Below, piece after piece: positions 24,032 to 33,547 of a DNA stretch of 64,000 nt (positions are counted from its first letter, which is position 1; the number at the start of each line of letters is the position of its first letter). The notes beneath the pieces were generated by a model that ran no database searches, was not told where the DNA came from, and saw only the letters and a program-made list of their open reading frames with translations. The DNA lies in assembly GCA_965204415.1 (NCBI GenBank), contig CBDBEL010000004.1, forward strand, positions 682,001 through 746,000. The letters run 5' to 3'. Position numbers and translations under genes: made by a program. Origin of the DNA: Aldehydirespirator sp965204415. Its GTDB lineage: Bacteria; Actinomycetota; Acidimicrobiia; Acidimicrobiales; Aldehydirespiratoraceae.

Positions 24032-25459
24032 CTGGGCGCCGACACCGTCGCGCCGAGCGGCTCGATCCGTCAGCCGGATCCCTCGCAGCCGGCTTCGATC
24101 GCAGTGAGCGACGTGGAGCACGACAGCCGTCTGGTGGGGCCCGGTTCGCTGTTCGGGTGCATTCCCGGCGAGGCGCACGACGGCCACCGTTTCGCGGGCG
24201 ATGCGGTCTCGGCCGGCGCGGTCGGGCTGCTCGCGGAGCGACCGATGGCTGCGGGCGTGCCCTGCCTGGTCGTCGAGTCGGTGCGGGCCGCGCTGGGACC
24301 CGCCGCCGCCGCCGTGCACGGGCATCCCAGCCGGCGCCTCGACGTTGCCGGAGTCACCGGCACCAACGGCAAGACCACGACCGTTCGTCTCCTCGCCGGG
24401 CTGCTGCGGGCAGCCGGCGCCGGCGCGGTCGAGATCGGCACGCTGACAGGGACGCTCACCACTCCGGAGGCCACCGACCTGCAGCGTGGGCTCGCGTCGG
24501 CGCTGCGGCAGGGCGCGGGCGCGGCGGCCGTCGAGGTCTCCTCGCACGGGCTGGCGCAGCACCGGGTGGACGGATGCCGGTTCCGGGTAGCCGTGTTCAC
24601 CAACCTCGGGCACGACCATCTCGACTACCACGGATCGATGGAGGGATACTTCGCGGCCAAGGCCCGGCTGTTCACGGGCGAACTCGCCGATTCGGCCGTC
24701 GTGGACACGACCACCGGGTGGGGACGGCGCCTCGCGGAGGCCGCCGCCTCCGAGATGCCCGTCACCGAGGTGGACCAGCGCCAGATCAAGGTCACGCAAG
24801 CAGACACCCGATCGAGCACGTTCTGCTGGAGAGGCCTGAAGGTGACGCTGCCACTGGCCGGGGCCTTCAACCGGGCCAATGCCGTCCTGGCCGCGGAGGC
24901 CGCCACCGCGCTCGGCATGGAACCGGCCGACGCCGCCGCGGGCCTGGCTGCGGCGGAGCCGGTACCCGGCCGGTTCGAGTCTGTCCAGGCCGGGCAGGAC
25001 TTCGCGGTCATCGTCGACTACGCCCACACTCCGGACGGGCTGGCGGCCGCTCTGAGGGCTGCGCGCAGCCTCACCGACGGCAACCTCACGGTCGTGTTCG
25101 GCGCGGGCGGCGACCGGGACCGCGGCAAACGCCCGGCGATGGGCGCGGCCGCGGGCAGACTGGCGGACCGGGTGATAGTCACCAGCGACAACCCCCGCTC
25201 GGAGGACCCCGATCTGATCATCTCCGAGATCGTCGAGGGGATGAGCGGCGCCCCCGACCGGTGCGAACCCGACCGGCGCCTGGCCCTGCGGCACGCCGTG
25301 TCCACCGCCCTGCCCGGCGACACGGTGCTGGTCGCCGGCAAGGGCCACGAGACCAGCCAGGCGATCGGCGGCGAGCGGCTGCCCTTCGACGACCGGGCCG
25401 TGGTCGGCGAGGAGATCGAACGCCTGGTCTCCAGCAGCCAGACGGGGGCCGAGCGGTGA
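24002..25459 (+). CDS. murE: UDP-MurNAc-tripeptide synthetase MurE
   Basis: Adds the third residue to UDP-MurNAc-dipeptide. The ATP loop is GVTGTNGKTTTVRL near residue 118. The substrate motif SDNPRSEDPDLI in the C-terminal domain contains DNPR, the signature of enzymes adding meso-diaminopimelate. The 485-residue length is normal. The start is ATG 24002, the third ATGATCAGC of the junction array. The stop overlaps mraY directly by GTGA; murF, which usually lies between them, is absent. Confidence 0.93.
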   Translation: MISLGRLAQELGADTVAPSGSIRQPDPSQPASIAVSDVEHDSRLVGPGSLFGCIPGEAHDGHRFAGDAVSAGAVGLLAERPMAAGVPCLVVESVRAALGPAAAAVHGHPSRRLDVAGVTGTNGKTTTVRLLAGLLRAAGAGAVEIGTLTGTLTTPEATDLQRGLASALRQGAGAAAVEVSSHGLAQHRVDGCRFRVAVFTNLGHDHLDYHGSMEGYFAAKARLFTGELADSAVVDTTTGWGRRLAEAAASEMPVTEVDQRQIKVTQADTRSSTFCWRGLKVTLPLAGAFNRANAVLAAEAATALGMEPADAAAGLAAAEPVPGRFESVQAGQDFAVIVDYAHTPDGLAAALRAARSLTDGNLTVVFGAGGDRDRGKRPAMGAAAGRLADRVIVTSDNPRSEDPDLIISEIVEGMSGAPDRCEPDRRLALRHAVSTALPGDTVLVAGKGHETSQAIGGERLPFDDRAVVGEEIERLVSSSQTGAER

Positions 25460-26508
25460 TACGCCTGCTGCTCGCAGGCAGCATCGCCATGTTCGTGTCA
25501 CTGGTGGGATGCTGGATGCTGATCCGGGTGCTGGTGCATTACGGCATCGGGCAACCCATACGCGACGACGGCCCCACCGAGCACCGGCTGAAGTCGGGCA
25601 CGCCCACGATGGGCGGCATCGCGGTGGTGGTCGCGGCCACCGCCGGATACGTCGTCAGCGACGTCTTCGGCGGCATCTACACCCGGTCGGGCATCATCGT
25701 GATGCTCACCATCATCGCAGCCGGCCTGGTGGGCCTGATGGACGACTGGATCAAGGTCGTGGCGGCCCGCAATCTCGGCCTGAACAAGACGATGAAGATC
25801 ATCGGCCTGCTGGCTGTGGGCGTGGGCTTCGCCTGGGCCATGACGCAGTTCACGTCGGTCCACACCACCGTCTCGTTCACCCGTTTCGACTACCCGGGCC
25901 TGGAACTGGGACGGATCGGCTGGTCGATCTGGGCCATCCTGCTCATCATCGCCACCACCAACGCGGTGAACCTGACCGACGGGCTCGACGGCCTGGCCGC
26001 CGGTGCCAGCGGAGTCGGCTACGGCGCCTTCATGTTCATCGGCTTCTGGCAGTTCGACCACTACGACGCCTACCTGGTGGCCCACGCGCTCGACCTGGCC
26101 ATCGTGAGCGCGGCCATGGTGGGGGCGATCATCGGCTTCCTCTGGTGGAATGCCGCCCCGGCGCGGATATTCATGGGCGACACCGGCTCGCTGGCACTCG
26201 GCAGCGGGCTGGCCGCCCTGGCCCTGGCCACCAGCACCCAGTTCCTGCTGCCCGTCATCGGCGGTCTCTTCGTGATCGAGACGTTGTCGGTGATCATCCA
26301 GATCGTCTCGTTCCGGGGCTTCGGCCGCCGGGTGTTCCGCATGGCCCCCCTGCACCACCATTTCGAGCTGCGGGGCTGGCCCGAGACCACGGTCATCATC
26401 CGTCTGTGGATCCTGTCGGGGCTGTGCACCGGGCTGGGGCTGGGGCTGTTCTACGGCGATGCCGTCAGCTCCGGCATCGTGGACTCGATCTCGAGGCTCA
26501 CGCCATGA
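25456..26508 (+). CDS. mraY: Phospho-MurNAc-pentapeptide transferase MraY
   Basis: Integral membrane enzyme of about ten helices that makes lipid I from UDP-MurNAc-pentapeptide and undecaprenyl phosphate. Signatures are HRLKSGTPTMGGIAVV near residue 45, VNLTDGLDGLAAG near residue 172 with the catalytic-region Asp, FMGDTGSLALG, and APLHHHFELRGWPE near the C-terminus. The 350-residue length is typical. GTG 25456 overlaps murE, and the end overlaps murD by ATGA. Confidence 0.95.
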   Translation: MIRLLLAGSIAMFVSLVGCWMLIRVLVHYGIGQPIRDDGPTEHRLKSGTPTMGGIAVVVAATAGYVVSDVFGGIYTRSGIIVMLTIIAAGLVGLMDDWIKVVAARNLGLNKTMKIIGLLAVGVGFAWAMTQFTSVHTTVSFTRFDYPGLELGRIGWSIWAILLIIATTNAVNLTDGLDGLAAGASGVGYGAFMFIGFWQFDHYDAYLVAHALDLAIVSAAMVGAIIGFLWWNAAPARIFMGDTGSLALGSGLAALALATSTQFLLPVIGGLFVIETLSVIIQIVSFRGFGRRVFRMAPLHHHFELRGWPETTVIIRLWILSGLCTGLGLGLFYGDAVSSGIVDSISRLTP

Positions 26509-27878
26509 GGGGCCCGGCCGCCGGCGCGACGGCTGAGGTGCCCCGGTCGCTGCTGCTCGCCGGGTTCGGCGCGACGAACCGGGCCGTGGCCCGGGCGCTG
26601 CTGTCGAGGGGGCACACGGTGACCGCCTTCGACGACGGACCGGAGACGGCCGCGGCCGCCGCCGCCGGGGCCTTGGGCCTGGAGTTGCATGCAGCGCCCG
26701 ACGACGACCGGCTCGACCGGCTGGTCCGGGCCGCCGATGCCATGATCCCCACACCGGGGCTGCCCGAGCACCACCGGGCCCTGGCCGCAGCCCGGGCCGC
26801 CGGCGTGCCGACTGCCAGCGAGTTCGACCTGGCCCGATCTTGGGACTCCAGGCCGATAGCGGCGGTGACCGGGACCAGCGGCAAGACGACCGTCACCGAG
26901 ATGGCGGTGGCCGCCCTGCGGTGCTCGGGGGTGGAGGCGGCCGCAGCGGGAAACAACGACCTTCCCCTCGTTGCCGCCATCGAGGACACCGGCGTGGACG
27001 TGTTCGTGGTCGAGGCCTCGTCGTTCCGCCTCGCTCACAGCGCCTGCTTCGAACCCCAGGCCGCGTGCTGGCTCAACTTCGCTCCCGACCATCTCGACAT
27101 CCACCGCGACCTGGACTCCTACGAGAACTCCAAGGCTCGGCTGTGGCGATGGCTGCCGCCGGGAGCAACCGCGGTGGCCAACCGGCTCGACCCGACCGTC
27201 ATGGCCCACCTGCCGGAGGACCGCGCCATCTGGACGTTCGCGCCGCAGGGTCCGGCCGACTGGCGGTGCCACGCAGGCATGCTGGCCGGACCCCTGGGTC
27301 CGGTGGTGAGCGTGCGGGAGTTGCGCCGGGCCATGCCCCACGACCTCGCCAACGCCCTGGCTGCCGCGGCCACCGCCGCAGCAGTCGGCGCGACCGCGGA
27401 GGGGCTGCGTGAAGCTCTGCGCTCGTTCGAGCCGGGCGCTCACCGGGTCCAGATGGTGGCCTCGATAGGCGGCGTCGACTTCTACGACGACTCCAAGGCG
27501 ACCACACCCCATGCCACCGTCGCAGCCCTGCGGGGCTTCGACTCGGCGGTGCTGATCGCGGGCGGGCGCAACAAGGGCCTCGACCTCAGCGGGCTGCTCG
27601 AGGCTGTCGACCGCGTGAGCAGCGTCGTCGCTTTCGGCGAGGCCGCCGACGAGGTGGCCGAGGTCTTCGCCGCCGACCGGCCGGTGCGGGTCGCGGCCGG
27701 CATGGGCGAGGCCGTGGAGCTGGCCGCGGCCGCGGCCGAGCCGGGCAGCGCCGTGCTGCTCTCGCCCGCCTGCGCCTCCTTCGACCTCTACCCGAGCTAT
27801 GCGGCCCGCGGGGACGACTTCGCCCGCCTGGTCAGGGACCTGGCCGGCCGCTCCCGATGCGGGGCGGTGCCGTCATGA
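26505..27878 (+). CDS. murD: UDP-MurNAc-alanine--D-glutamate ligase MurD
   Basis: Cytoplasmic Mur ligase of 457 residues that adds D-Glu. The N-terminal Rossmann domain begins LLLAGFGATNRAVARAL. The ATP loop is AVTGTSGKTTVTEM near residue 120. The ligase motif NFAPDHLDIHRDLDSYENSK and the C-terminal YDDSKATTPHATVAAL are diagnostic for MurD. ATG 26505 overlaps mraY, and the stop overlaps ftsW by ATGA. Confidence 0.92.
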   Translation: MRGPAAGATAEVPRSLLLAGFGATNRAVARALLSRGHTVTAFDDGPETAAAAAAGALGLELHAAPDDDRLDRLVRAADAMIPTPGLPEHHRALAAARAAGVPTASEFDLARSWDSRPIAAVTGTSGKTTVTEMAVAALRCSGVEAAAAGNNDLPLVAAIEDTGVDVFVVEASSFRLAHSACFEPQAACWLNFAPDHLDIHRDLDSYENSKARLWRWLPPGATAVANRLDPTVMAHLPEDRAIWTFAPQGPADWRCHAGMLAGPLGPVVSVRELRRAMPHDLANALAAAATAAAVGATAEGLREALRSFEPGAHRVQMVASIGGVDFYDDSKATTPHATVAALRGFDSAVLIAGGRNKGLDLSGLLEAVDRVSSVVAFGEAADEVAEVFAADRPVRVAAGMGEAVELAAAAAEPGSAVLLSPACASFDLYPSYAARGDDFARLVRDLAGRSRCGAVPS

Positions 27879-29077
27879 TCACAACCAGGTACTCCCAAGC
27901 CCGTCAGGCGGAACTGCACGTAGCTCGCCGCAGCCACCCGACAGGGAGGCTGGCCCCCGACGGTCGCGGCCCGCGGCCCCCGATAGGGCGCCGGACCGGG
28001 CCGTTCCTGGTGCTGATCGTGGCCCTGGCCGCGCTGGTGCTGCTCGGCCTGGTGATGGCCCTGTCGGCCACAGCCGCTCCCAGCCTGTCGGGCACCGACT
28101 CGGCGTGGTCCCTGTTCAAGAGCCAGGCCATGTGGCTCGGGGTCGGCACGGTGGGGGTGCTCGTGCTGCTCCGGCTGGACTACCACCGGTGGAGGCGCCC
28201 CGCCGCGATGGGCATGGGGGTCTGCCTGCTGCTGCTGGCCCTGACCGCCGTGCCCAGCGTGGGCCTGAGCGCCAACGGGGCCCGCCGCTGGCTCGGGACC
28301 GGCTCGATCGTCTTCCAGCCGTCGGAGGTGACCAAGCTCGCCTTCATCGTCTTCGTGGCCGAGTTGCTGTCCCGGCCCGAGCGTCACATGGAGGACACCC
28401 GCGCGACGCTGCAGCCGGTCCTCATCCTGACGGGAGTCGTCACTGCACTGCTGATGATGCAGCCCCACCTGGGCGCCTGCCTCCTGATCGCCGGGGTGGC
28501 CACGACCATGCTGTACTTCGCGGGGGCGCGGCTGTCCCACCTGGCGCTGGCCGGCGCGGTCGGGGCCTCCTTGACCGCGCTCCTGATCGCCTACTCCCCC
28601 TGGCGCAGGGAGCGCGTGCTGGGCTTCCTCGACCCTTGGGAGGATCCGCTCGGCAACGGCTACCAGACCCTCCGGTCCCTGCATGCCCTGGCTGCCGGCG
28701 GCATCGACGGGCTCGGGCTGGGCTCGGGGCGGGCCAAGTGGGGCTTCCTGCCGTACGCCCACACCGACTTCATCTTCGCGGTGATAGGCGAGGAGCTCGG
28801 CCTGGTGGGCTCGCTGTTCGTCGTGACGCTGTTCGTCGTGATCGCGGCGGCGGGCCTCACCGTGGCACTGCGGGCCCCTGATCGCTTCGGAATGCTCCTC
28901 GCGGCAGGGATCACGTCCTGGATAATCCTGCAAGCTGCGCTGAACATCGGCGCCGCGGTCGCGGTCTTCCCGGTCGTCGGGATCACTCTGCCGCTGCTCT
29001 CGTTCGGCGGGACCTCCCTGGTCACGACCATGGCCGCGATGGGAGTCCTGCTGAACGTAGCGAGGCAGATCCGGTGA
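27875..29077 (+). CDS. ftsW: SEDS glycosyltransferase FtsW
   Basis: Membrane peptidoglycan polymerase of the septum, partner of FtsI, with about ten predicted helices. Motifs are LSANGARRWLG, FQPSEVTKLAF, GFLPYAHTDFIFAVIGEELG and the C-terminal LPLLSFGGTSLVT, all SEDS hallmarks. The 400-residue length is normal. ATG 27875 overlaps the murD stop. Its final codons (RQIR stop) are copied four times in the following junction array. Confidence 0.93.
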   Translation: MITTRYSQARQAELHVARRSHPTGRLAPDGRGPRPPIGRRTGPFLVLIVALAALVLLGLVMALSATAAPSLSGTDSAWSLFKSQAMWLGVGTVGVLVLLRLDYHRWRRPAAMGMGVCLLLLALTAVPSVGLSANGARRWLGTGSIVFQPSEVTKLAFIVFVAELLSRPERHMEDTRATLQPVLILTGVVTALLMMQPHLGACLLIAGVATTMLYFAGARLSHLALAGAVGASLTALLIAYSPWRRERVLGFLDPWEDPLGNGYQTLRSLHALAAGGIDGLGLGSGRAKWGFLPYAHTDFIFAVIGEELGLVGSLFVVTLFVVIAAAGLTVALRAPDRFGMLLAAGITSWIILQAALNIGAAVAVFPVVGITLPLLSFGGTSLVTTMAAMGVLLNVARQIR

Positions 29078-29216
29078 GCGCGCCCGCGCCGCGGAGGCAG
29101 ATCCGGTGAGCGCGCCCGCGCCCTGGAGGCAGATCCGGTGAGCGCGCCCGCGCCCTGGAGGCAGATCCGGTGAGCGCGCCCGCGCCCTGGAGGCAGATCC
29201 GGTGAGCGCGCCCGCG
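29065..29216 (+). repeat. 32-bp junction array with four coupled 11-codon mini-ORFs (ftsW/murG)
   Basis: GAGGCAGATCCGGTGAGCGC recurs with a 32-base period. GTG codons fall at 29074, 29106, 29138, 29170 and 29202. Each of the first four overlaps a TGA (GTGA) and starts an 11-residue ORF of the form VSAPAPWRQIR, whose stop again overlaps the next GTG; the first copy has PR for PW. The N-terminus equals that of MurG (VSAPAP) and the C-terminus that of FtsW (RQIR). GTG 29202 is the true murG start. The 32-base period (2 modulo 3) keeps the relay unbroken. Confidence 0.95.
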
Positions 29217-30389
29217 CCGCGGAGCCGGAGGCGGAGCCGGGCGCGCCCCGGCTCGTCCTGGGCCGTCATCGCGGGCGGCGGAACGGCCGGCCACGTGCTG
29301 CCAGGAATCAGCATCGCCCAGCAGATCGTTGCTCAGGGCGCGCCGCGCGAGTCCGTGCACTTCGTGGGCAGCTCCCGCGGCGTCGAGACCCGCCTGGTGG
29401 CTGAAGCCGGATTCGGGCTGACGGCGCTGCCCGGGCGGGGCCTGCAACGGCGGCTGGCCCTCTCCAATCTGGCCGCAGCGATCGGACTCCTGCGGGCCTT
29501 CGGGCAGGCCGTGGTCGTCCTGCGACGGCGCAGGCCCGCGGTCGTGCTGGGCTTGGGCGGCTATGCGTCGGCGGCCTGCGGAGCGGCCGCCGCGCTGCTG
29601 CGAGTGCCTCTGGTGATAACGGAGCAGAACGCGGTCCCCGGCCTGGCGAACCGGGTATTGAGCCGGTTCGCCACCGGCGCGGCCACCGCCTTCGAGGCCA
29701 CCGACCTGCCCCGGGCCACCTGGACCGGCAACCCGGTCCGGACCGAGGTGCTGGCCGCCGACCGGACATCCGGGAAGGCGGCAGCCAGGGCCGCCCTGGG
29801 GGTCGGCCCGGAGCGGCGCCTCGTGGCCGTCTTCGGGGGCTCGCTCGGATCCCGGCGAATCAACGAGGCCGTGGCCGGTGCGGCGGAACTCTGGAAGGCC
29901 CGCGGCGATCTTCACATTCGCCACATCGCAGGGCGGCGCGACCACGACGAGTTCGCGGGTCGCCTCGCATCCGGCCACGGGAGCGCGCTGGGCTACGACC
30001 TGGTCGCCTACGAGGAGGACATGGCGACGGTGTACGCGGCAGCCGACCTCGTGGTGAGCCGCGCCGGCGCCACCACCGTCGCCGAGCTGGCGGCGGCAGG
30101 CGTGCCGGCGGTGCTCGTCCCGCTGCCGGGAGCGCCCGGCGACCATCAGACGGCCAACGCCCGACGACTCGTCGAGGCGGGCGGAGCGGTCATCGTCAGC
30201 GACGCCGAACTCGACGGGGCCCGGCTCGCGGCCGAGGTGGACGCACTGCTGGACGATCCCGACCGTCTCAGCGCCATGGCGGGCGCGGCCACCGCGCTGG
30301 CCCGGCCCGACGCAGCCAGCGCCGTCGTGGATCTCATCGAGCGGTGCGCCCTTCGCCCCCAGCCCCGCGAGCAGGAGACGGCTTCGTGA
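29202..30389 (+). CDS. murG: UDP-GlcNAc transferase MurG
   Basis: Adds GlcNAc to lipid I to make lipid II at the inner membrane face. It has an N-terminal glycine loop AVIAGGGTAGHVLPGISIAQ and LGLGGYASAACG near residue 115. ITEQNAVPGLANR, GGSLGSRRINEAV and the donor-site VSRAGATTVAELAAAGVPAVLVPLPGA region follow. The first 20 residues are an Arg/Ser-rich extension. The start is the last GTG of the 32-bp junction array; earlier GTGs are closed mini-ORFs. The stop overlaps murC by GTGA. Confidence 0.93.
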   Translation: MSAPAPRSRRRSRARPGSSWAVIAGGGTAGHVLPGISIAQQIVAQGAPRESVHFVGSSRGVETRLVAEAGFGLTALPGRGLQRRLALSNLAAAIGLLRAFGQAVVVLRRRRPAVVLGLGGYASAACGAAAALLRVPLVITEQNAVPGLANRVLSRFATGAATAFEATDLPRATWTGNPVRTEVLAADRTSGKAAARAALGVGPERRLVAVFGGSLGSRRINEAVAGAAELWKARGDLHIRHIAGRRDHDEFAGRLASGHGSALGYDLVAYEEDMATVYAAADLVVSRAGATTVAELAAAGVPAVLVPLPGAPGDHQTANARRLVEAGGAVIVSDAELDGARLAAEVDALLDDPDRLSAMAGAATALARPDAASAVVDLIERCALRPQPREQETAS

Positions 30390-31798
30390 GCGCGGTCGAC
30401 CTCTCCACGCCCCAGGCCATCCACGTGGTCGGCGCGGGCGGGGCGGGAATGGGCGCCATCGCGTCGGTGCTGCGGTCGATGGGCCATCGGGTGTCGGGAT
30501 CGGACCTGCGCGACGGACCGGTGGTAGCCCGGCTGCGGGCCGAGGGAGTGCCGGTCGCGATCGGCCACGATCCCGACAACCTCGGCGACGCCGGCCTGGT
30601 CGCCATCTCCTCGGCCATCCGGGACAACAACCCCGAGGTTCGAGCGGCCGAGGCCCGCGGCGTTCCGGTCGTGCGGCGCAGCGACATCCTCCCCGCCATC
30701 GCCTCCCGCCGCAGGACGATCGCGGTGGCGGGCACGCACGGCAAGACGACCACAAGCTCGATGCTGGCGCTGGTGCTGCGGGAGGCCGGCCTCAACCCCT
30801 CGTTCATAATCGGCGGGGACGTCAACGAGATCGGCACCGGCGCGATGTGGGGCGCCGGCGAGTGGTTCGTGTTGGAGGCCGACGAGAGCGACCGGACATT
30901 CCTGGCCATCGACGCCGAGGTGGCGGTGGTGACCAGCATCGAGTCCGATCACCTCGAGGCCTACGGCGGCGCGCCGTCGGCGCTCGTCGATGCCTTCGGC
31001 GAGTTCCTGGCCGCGGCCCGGCACCGGGTTGTGTGCGCCGACGACCCGGTGGCCGCCCGGGTCGGCGCAGCCACCGGGGCCACGACCTACGGCACCAGCA
31101 GAGACGCCGACTTCCGCATGAGCGACGTGTCGCTGCGGATGCCGGAGTCGGCCTTCGACCTGTACGACGGGCAGACCAGGCTGGGGCGCATCGCCCTGCC
31201 GACGCCGGGCCTGCACAATGCCCGCAACGCGGCCGCGGCGGTGGTGGCCGCGGTCGTCGTAGGCGCCCCGTTCGACGACGCGGCCCGCGCGCTGGCCCGC
31301 TTCGGAGGCGTGGCCAGGCGCTTCGAGTTCCGCGGCGACTCGGCTGGTGTGACGTTCGTCGACGACTACGCCCACCTCCCCAGCGAGGTCGCGGCCGCCC
31401 TCGACGCGGCCCGCACCGGCCAGTGGCGCAGGGTGGTCTGCGTCTTCCAACCGCACCGCTACAGCCGGGTGTCGTCCATCGGCGCCGACTTCGCGCACTC
31501 CTTCACCGGCGCCGATCACCTGGTGCTCACCGGGATCTACCCGTCGGGCGAGGCTCCCCGGCCCGGTGTGACCTCCAAGATCGTGCTCGACGCGGTTCTC
31601 GACGCCCATCCGTGGTCGCCGGTGACGTGGCTGCCCCGGCTCGACGAGGTCGCCGACTGGCTGGTCGGCCGGCTGCGCCCCGGCGACCTCTGCCTGACAC
31701 TCGGCGCCGGGGACTTGACTTCGGTGCCCGATGTCGTGATCGAGCGCCTCGAAGCCGCCCGCACCACCGGCCACGAGCCCGCGGGGCTGCGACGTTGA
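30386..31798 (+). CDS. murC: UDP-MurNAc--L-alanine ligase MurC
   Basis: First Mur ligase, adding L-Ala. Motifs are HVVGAGGAGMGAIASVL at the N-terminus, the ATP loop VAGTHGKTTTSSML near residue 115, EADESDRTFL, and FVDDYAHLPSEVAAAL in the C-terminal domain. The 470-residue length is normal. GTG 30386 overlaps murG, and the stop overlaps a TTG start of murB (TTGA). Confidence 0.93.
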   Translation: MSAVDLSTPQAIHVVGAGGAGMGAIASVLRSMGHRVSGSDLRDGPVVARLRAEGVPVAIGHDPDNLGDAGLVAISSAIRDNNPEVRAAEARGVPVVRRSDILPAIASRRRTIAVAGTHGKTTTSSMLALVLREAGLNPSFIIGGDVNEIGTGAMWGAGEWFVLEADESDRTFLAIDAEVAVVTSIESDHLEAYGGAPSALVDAFGEFLAAARHRVVCADDPVAARVGAATGATTYGTSRDADFRMSDVSLRMPESAFDLYDGQTRLGRIALPTPGLHNARNAAAAVVAAVVVGAPFDDAARALARFGGVARRFEFRGDSAGVTFVDDYAHLPSEVAAALDAARTGQWRRVVCVFQPHRYSRVSSIGADFAHSFTGADHLVLTGIYPSGEAPRPGVTSKIVLDAVLDAHPWSPVTWLPRLDEVADWLVGRLRPGDLCLTLGAGDLTSVPDVVIERLEAARTTGHEPAGLRR

Positions 31799-32754
31799 CC
31801 TCCGCCGTCGGGGACCTGCTGGCCGACCTGGACCGGCGGCTGGCCGATTCGGAGCTCGCGCCGTCGCTGCGGCGGGACTACCCGCTGGCAGCCCACACCA
31901 CCTACCGGGTGGGCGGGCCGGCCCGGCTCTTCGTGACCGTCAACGACCGGGCCGAACTCGACACGCTGGCATCGATCGTCGCCGACTCGTCCGCCCCGGG
32001 CGGGCCCCCAACCGTGCTGGTCGTGGGGCGGGGCTCCAACCTGCTGGTGGCCGACCGCGGCTTCGACGGCCTTGCAGTGGCCCTCGGCCGCGGGCTGACG
32101 GGATTCGAGATCGAGGGCACTACGGTCACCGCATCCGCCGGGGCGCTGCTGCCTGTTTTGGCCCGGGCCACCGCCGACGCCGGCCTGACCGGCTTCGAAT
32201 GGGCTGTCGGCGTCCCCGGGACCGCCGGCGGAGCGGTGCGGATGAACGCCGGCGGTCACGGCTCGGACATGTCCGGGTCACTCGTGGAGGCGGTCGTGAC
32301 CGACCTGCACCGCGGGGACTCCCGGGTGCTCAGCGTCGAGGAGCTGAAGCTCGGCTACCGCTCCAGCAGCATCGCCATGCACCAGGTAGTCGCATCCATA
32401 AGGCTCCGGTTGAGGTTCGGGGACCGGCGAGCCGCCCGGGCCGAGTTGGCCGAGATCGTCCAGTGGCGGAGGGCCAACCAGCCCGGCGGCCGCAATGCGG
32501 GGTCGGTGTTCACCAACCCCGAACACGCCGCGGCCGGCGCTCTGATCGAGTCTGCGGGCGCCAAGGGACTCCGGGTCGGTTCTGCCGAGGTTTCGCCCAA
32601 GCACGCGAACTTCATCCAGTCCGACGAGGGAGGCTGCGCGGCAGACATCGTCGAGGTGATGCGCGAGGTGCGCCGCCTCGTGATGGCAGAACACGACGTG
32701 GACCTGGCGATGGAGACCCGCCTCGCGGGCTTCGAGCCCTGGGAGTTGCCGTGA
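31795..32754 (+). CDS. murB: UDP-N-acetylenolpyruvoylglucosamine reductase MurB
   Basis: FAD-dependent reductase making UDP-MurNAc. YPLAAHTTYRVGGPARLF starts the FAD-binding fold. VGRGSNLLVADRGFDGL, GVPGTAGGAVRMNAGGHG and NAGSVFTNPE, with the catalytic-region Ser, follow. SPKHANFIQSDEG completes the signature. The 319-residue length suggests the shorter type II architecture. The start is an uncommon TTG at 31795 overlapping the murC stop; no nearer ATG/GTG precedes the conserved sequence. The end overlaps ftsQ by GTGA. Confidence 0.9.
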   Translation: MTSAVGDLLADLDRRLADSELAPSLRRDYPLAAHTTYRVGGPARLFVTVNDRAELDTLASIVADSSAPGGPPTVLVVGRGSNLLVADRGFDGLAVALGRGLTGFEIEGTTVTASAGALLPVLARATADAGLTGFEWAVGVPGTAGGAVRMNAGGHGSDMSGSLVEAVVTDLHRGDSRVLSVEELKLGYRSSSIAMHQVVASIRLRLRFGDRRAARAELAEIVQWRRANQPGGRNAGSVFTNPEHAAAGALIESAGAKGLRVGSAEVSPKHANFIQSDEGGCAADIVEVMREVRRLVMAEHDVDLAMETRLAGFEPWELP

Positions 32755-33542
32755 GCGAGGCGACCGTCGCGGTGGACCCGCGCATGAAGGCGCGCCGCGT
32801 TGCCGTGCTGCGGGCGCAGGGGCGCCGGCGCCTCCACATCCTGATCGGTCTGGCCGCCGTCGCGCTGGTGGCCGGGCTCGCCTTCGGCATCAGCCGCACC
32901 CCGCTGGTGGACGTGGACCGGATCACCGTCGCAGGAAACGGAGCCCGTGCGGCCGAGATCCTGGAGCGCACCGGGTTCTCCACCGGGATGCCGATGGTCT
33001 CGCTGGATCTCGGCGCGGCCGAGAGGTCGGTCGCCTCGCTGCCCTGGGTGAGGTCTGCCCGGGTGTCGCGGGACTGGCCGGGCACGGTGCGCATCACGGT
33101 CGAGCCCCGCGTTCCGGTGGCTGAGGTCCCCGCGGCCGGAGGCCGGGCCGCGCTGATCGACGCTTACGGGTATGCCGTCGACTGGGCGCCGGCGTCGGCC
33201 GAACCGGACGGGTTGACCCGGGTCGCGGTGCCGTTCGCCGGCGAGCTCGGTGACATCCATACCGCAGCCGACGGGCCGCTGGCCGTGGTCGCGGCGATCC
33301 CCGACGATCTGCGCGCCTGGGTCAGTGCAGTCACCCTCGATCCGGTGGACGGGCAGCTGGGCCTGCAGCTGATCGGGGGCGCCACCGTGCTGCTCGGCGA
33401 GCAGAACCTATTGGACGACAAGATGAGCGCAGTGCGAGCCGTGCTGGCGGGAACCGAACTCGACTGCATCACCGAAATCGACGTGATCATGCCCGACATC
33501 ACCACCGTCACCCGCCACCAGCCGTGCCGACCCCGCGGGTGA
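32751..33542 (+). CDS. ftsQ: Division protein FtsQ
   Basis: Protein of 263 residues with a basic N-terminus (KARRVAVLRAQGRRR). One membrane helix spans about 29-48. A POTRA domain follows at once (VDVDRITVAGNGARAAEILERTG), then SLPWVRSARVSRDWPGTVRITVEPRVPVA, the characteristic FtsQ/DivIB strand. It is extracytoplasmic and scaffolds FtsB/FtsL. Position before ftsZ, with no ftsA, is typical of actinobacteria. Confidence 0.88.
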   Translation: MSEATVAVDPRMKARRVAVLRAQGRRRLHILIGLAAVALVAGLAFGISRTPLVDVDRITVAGNGARAAEILERTGFSTGMPMVSLDLGAAERSVASLPWVRSARVSRDWPGTVRITVEPRVPVAEVPAAGGRAALIDAYGYAVDWAPASAEPDGLTRVAVPFAGELGDIHTAADGPLAVVAAIPDDLRAWVSAVTLDPVDGQLGLQLIGGATVLLGEQNLLDDKMSAVRAVLAGTELDCITEIDVIMPDITTVTRHQPCRPRG

Positions 33543-33547
33543 GGCCA

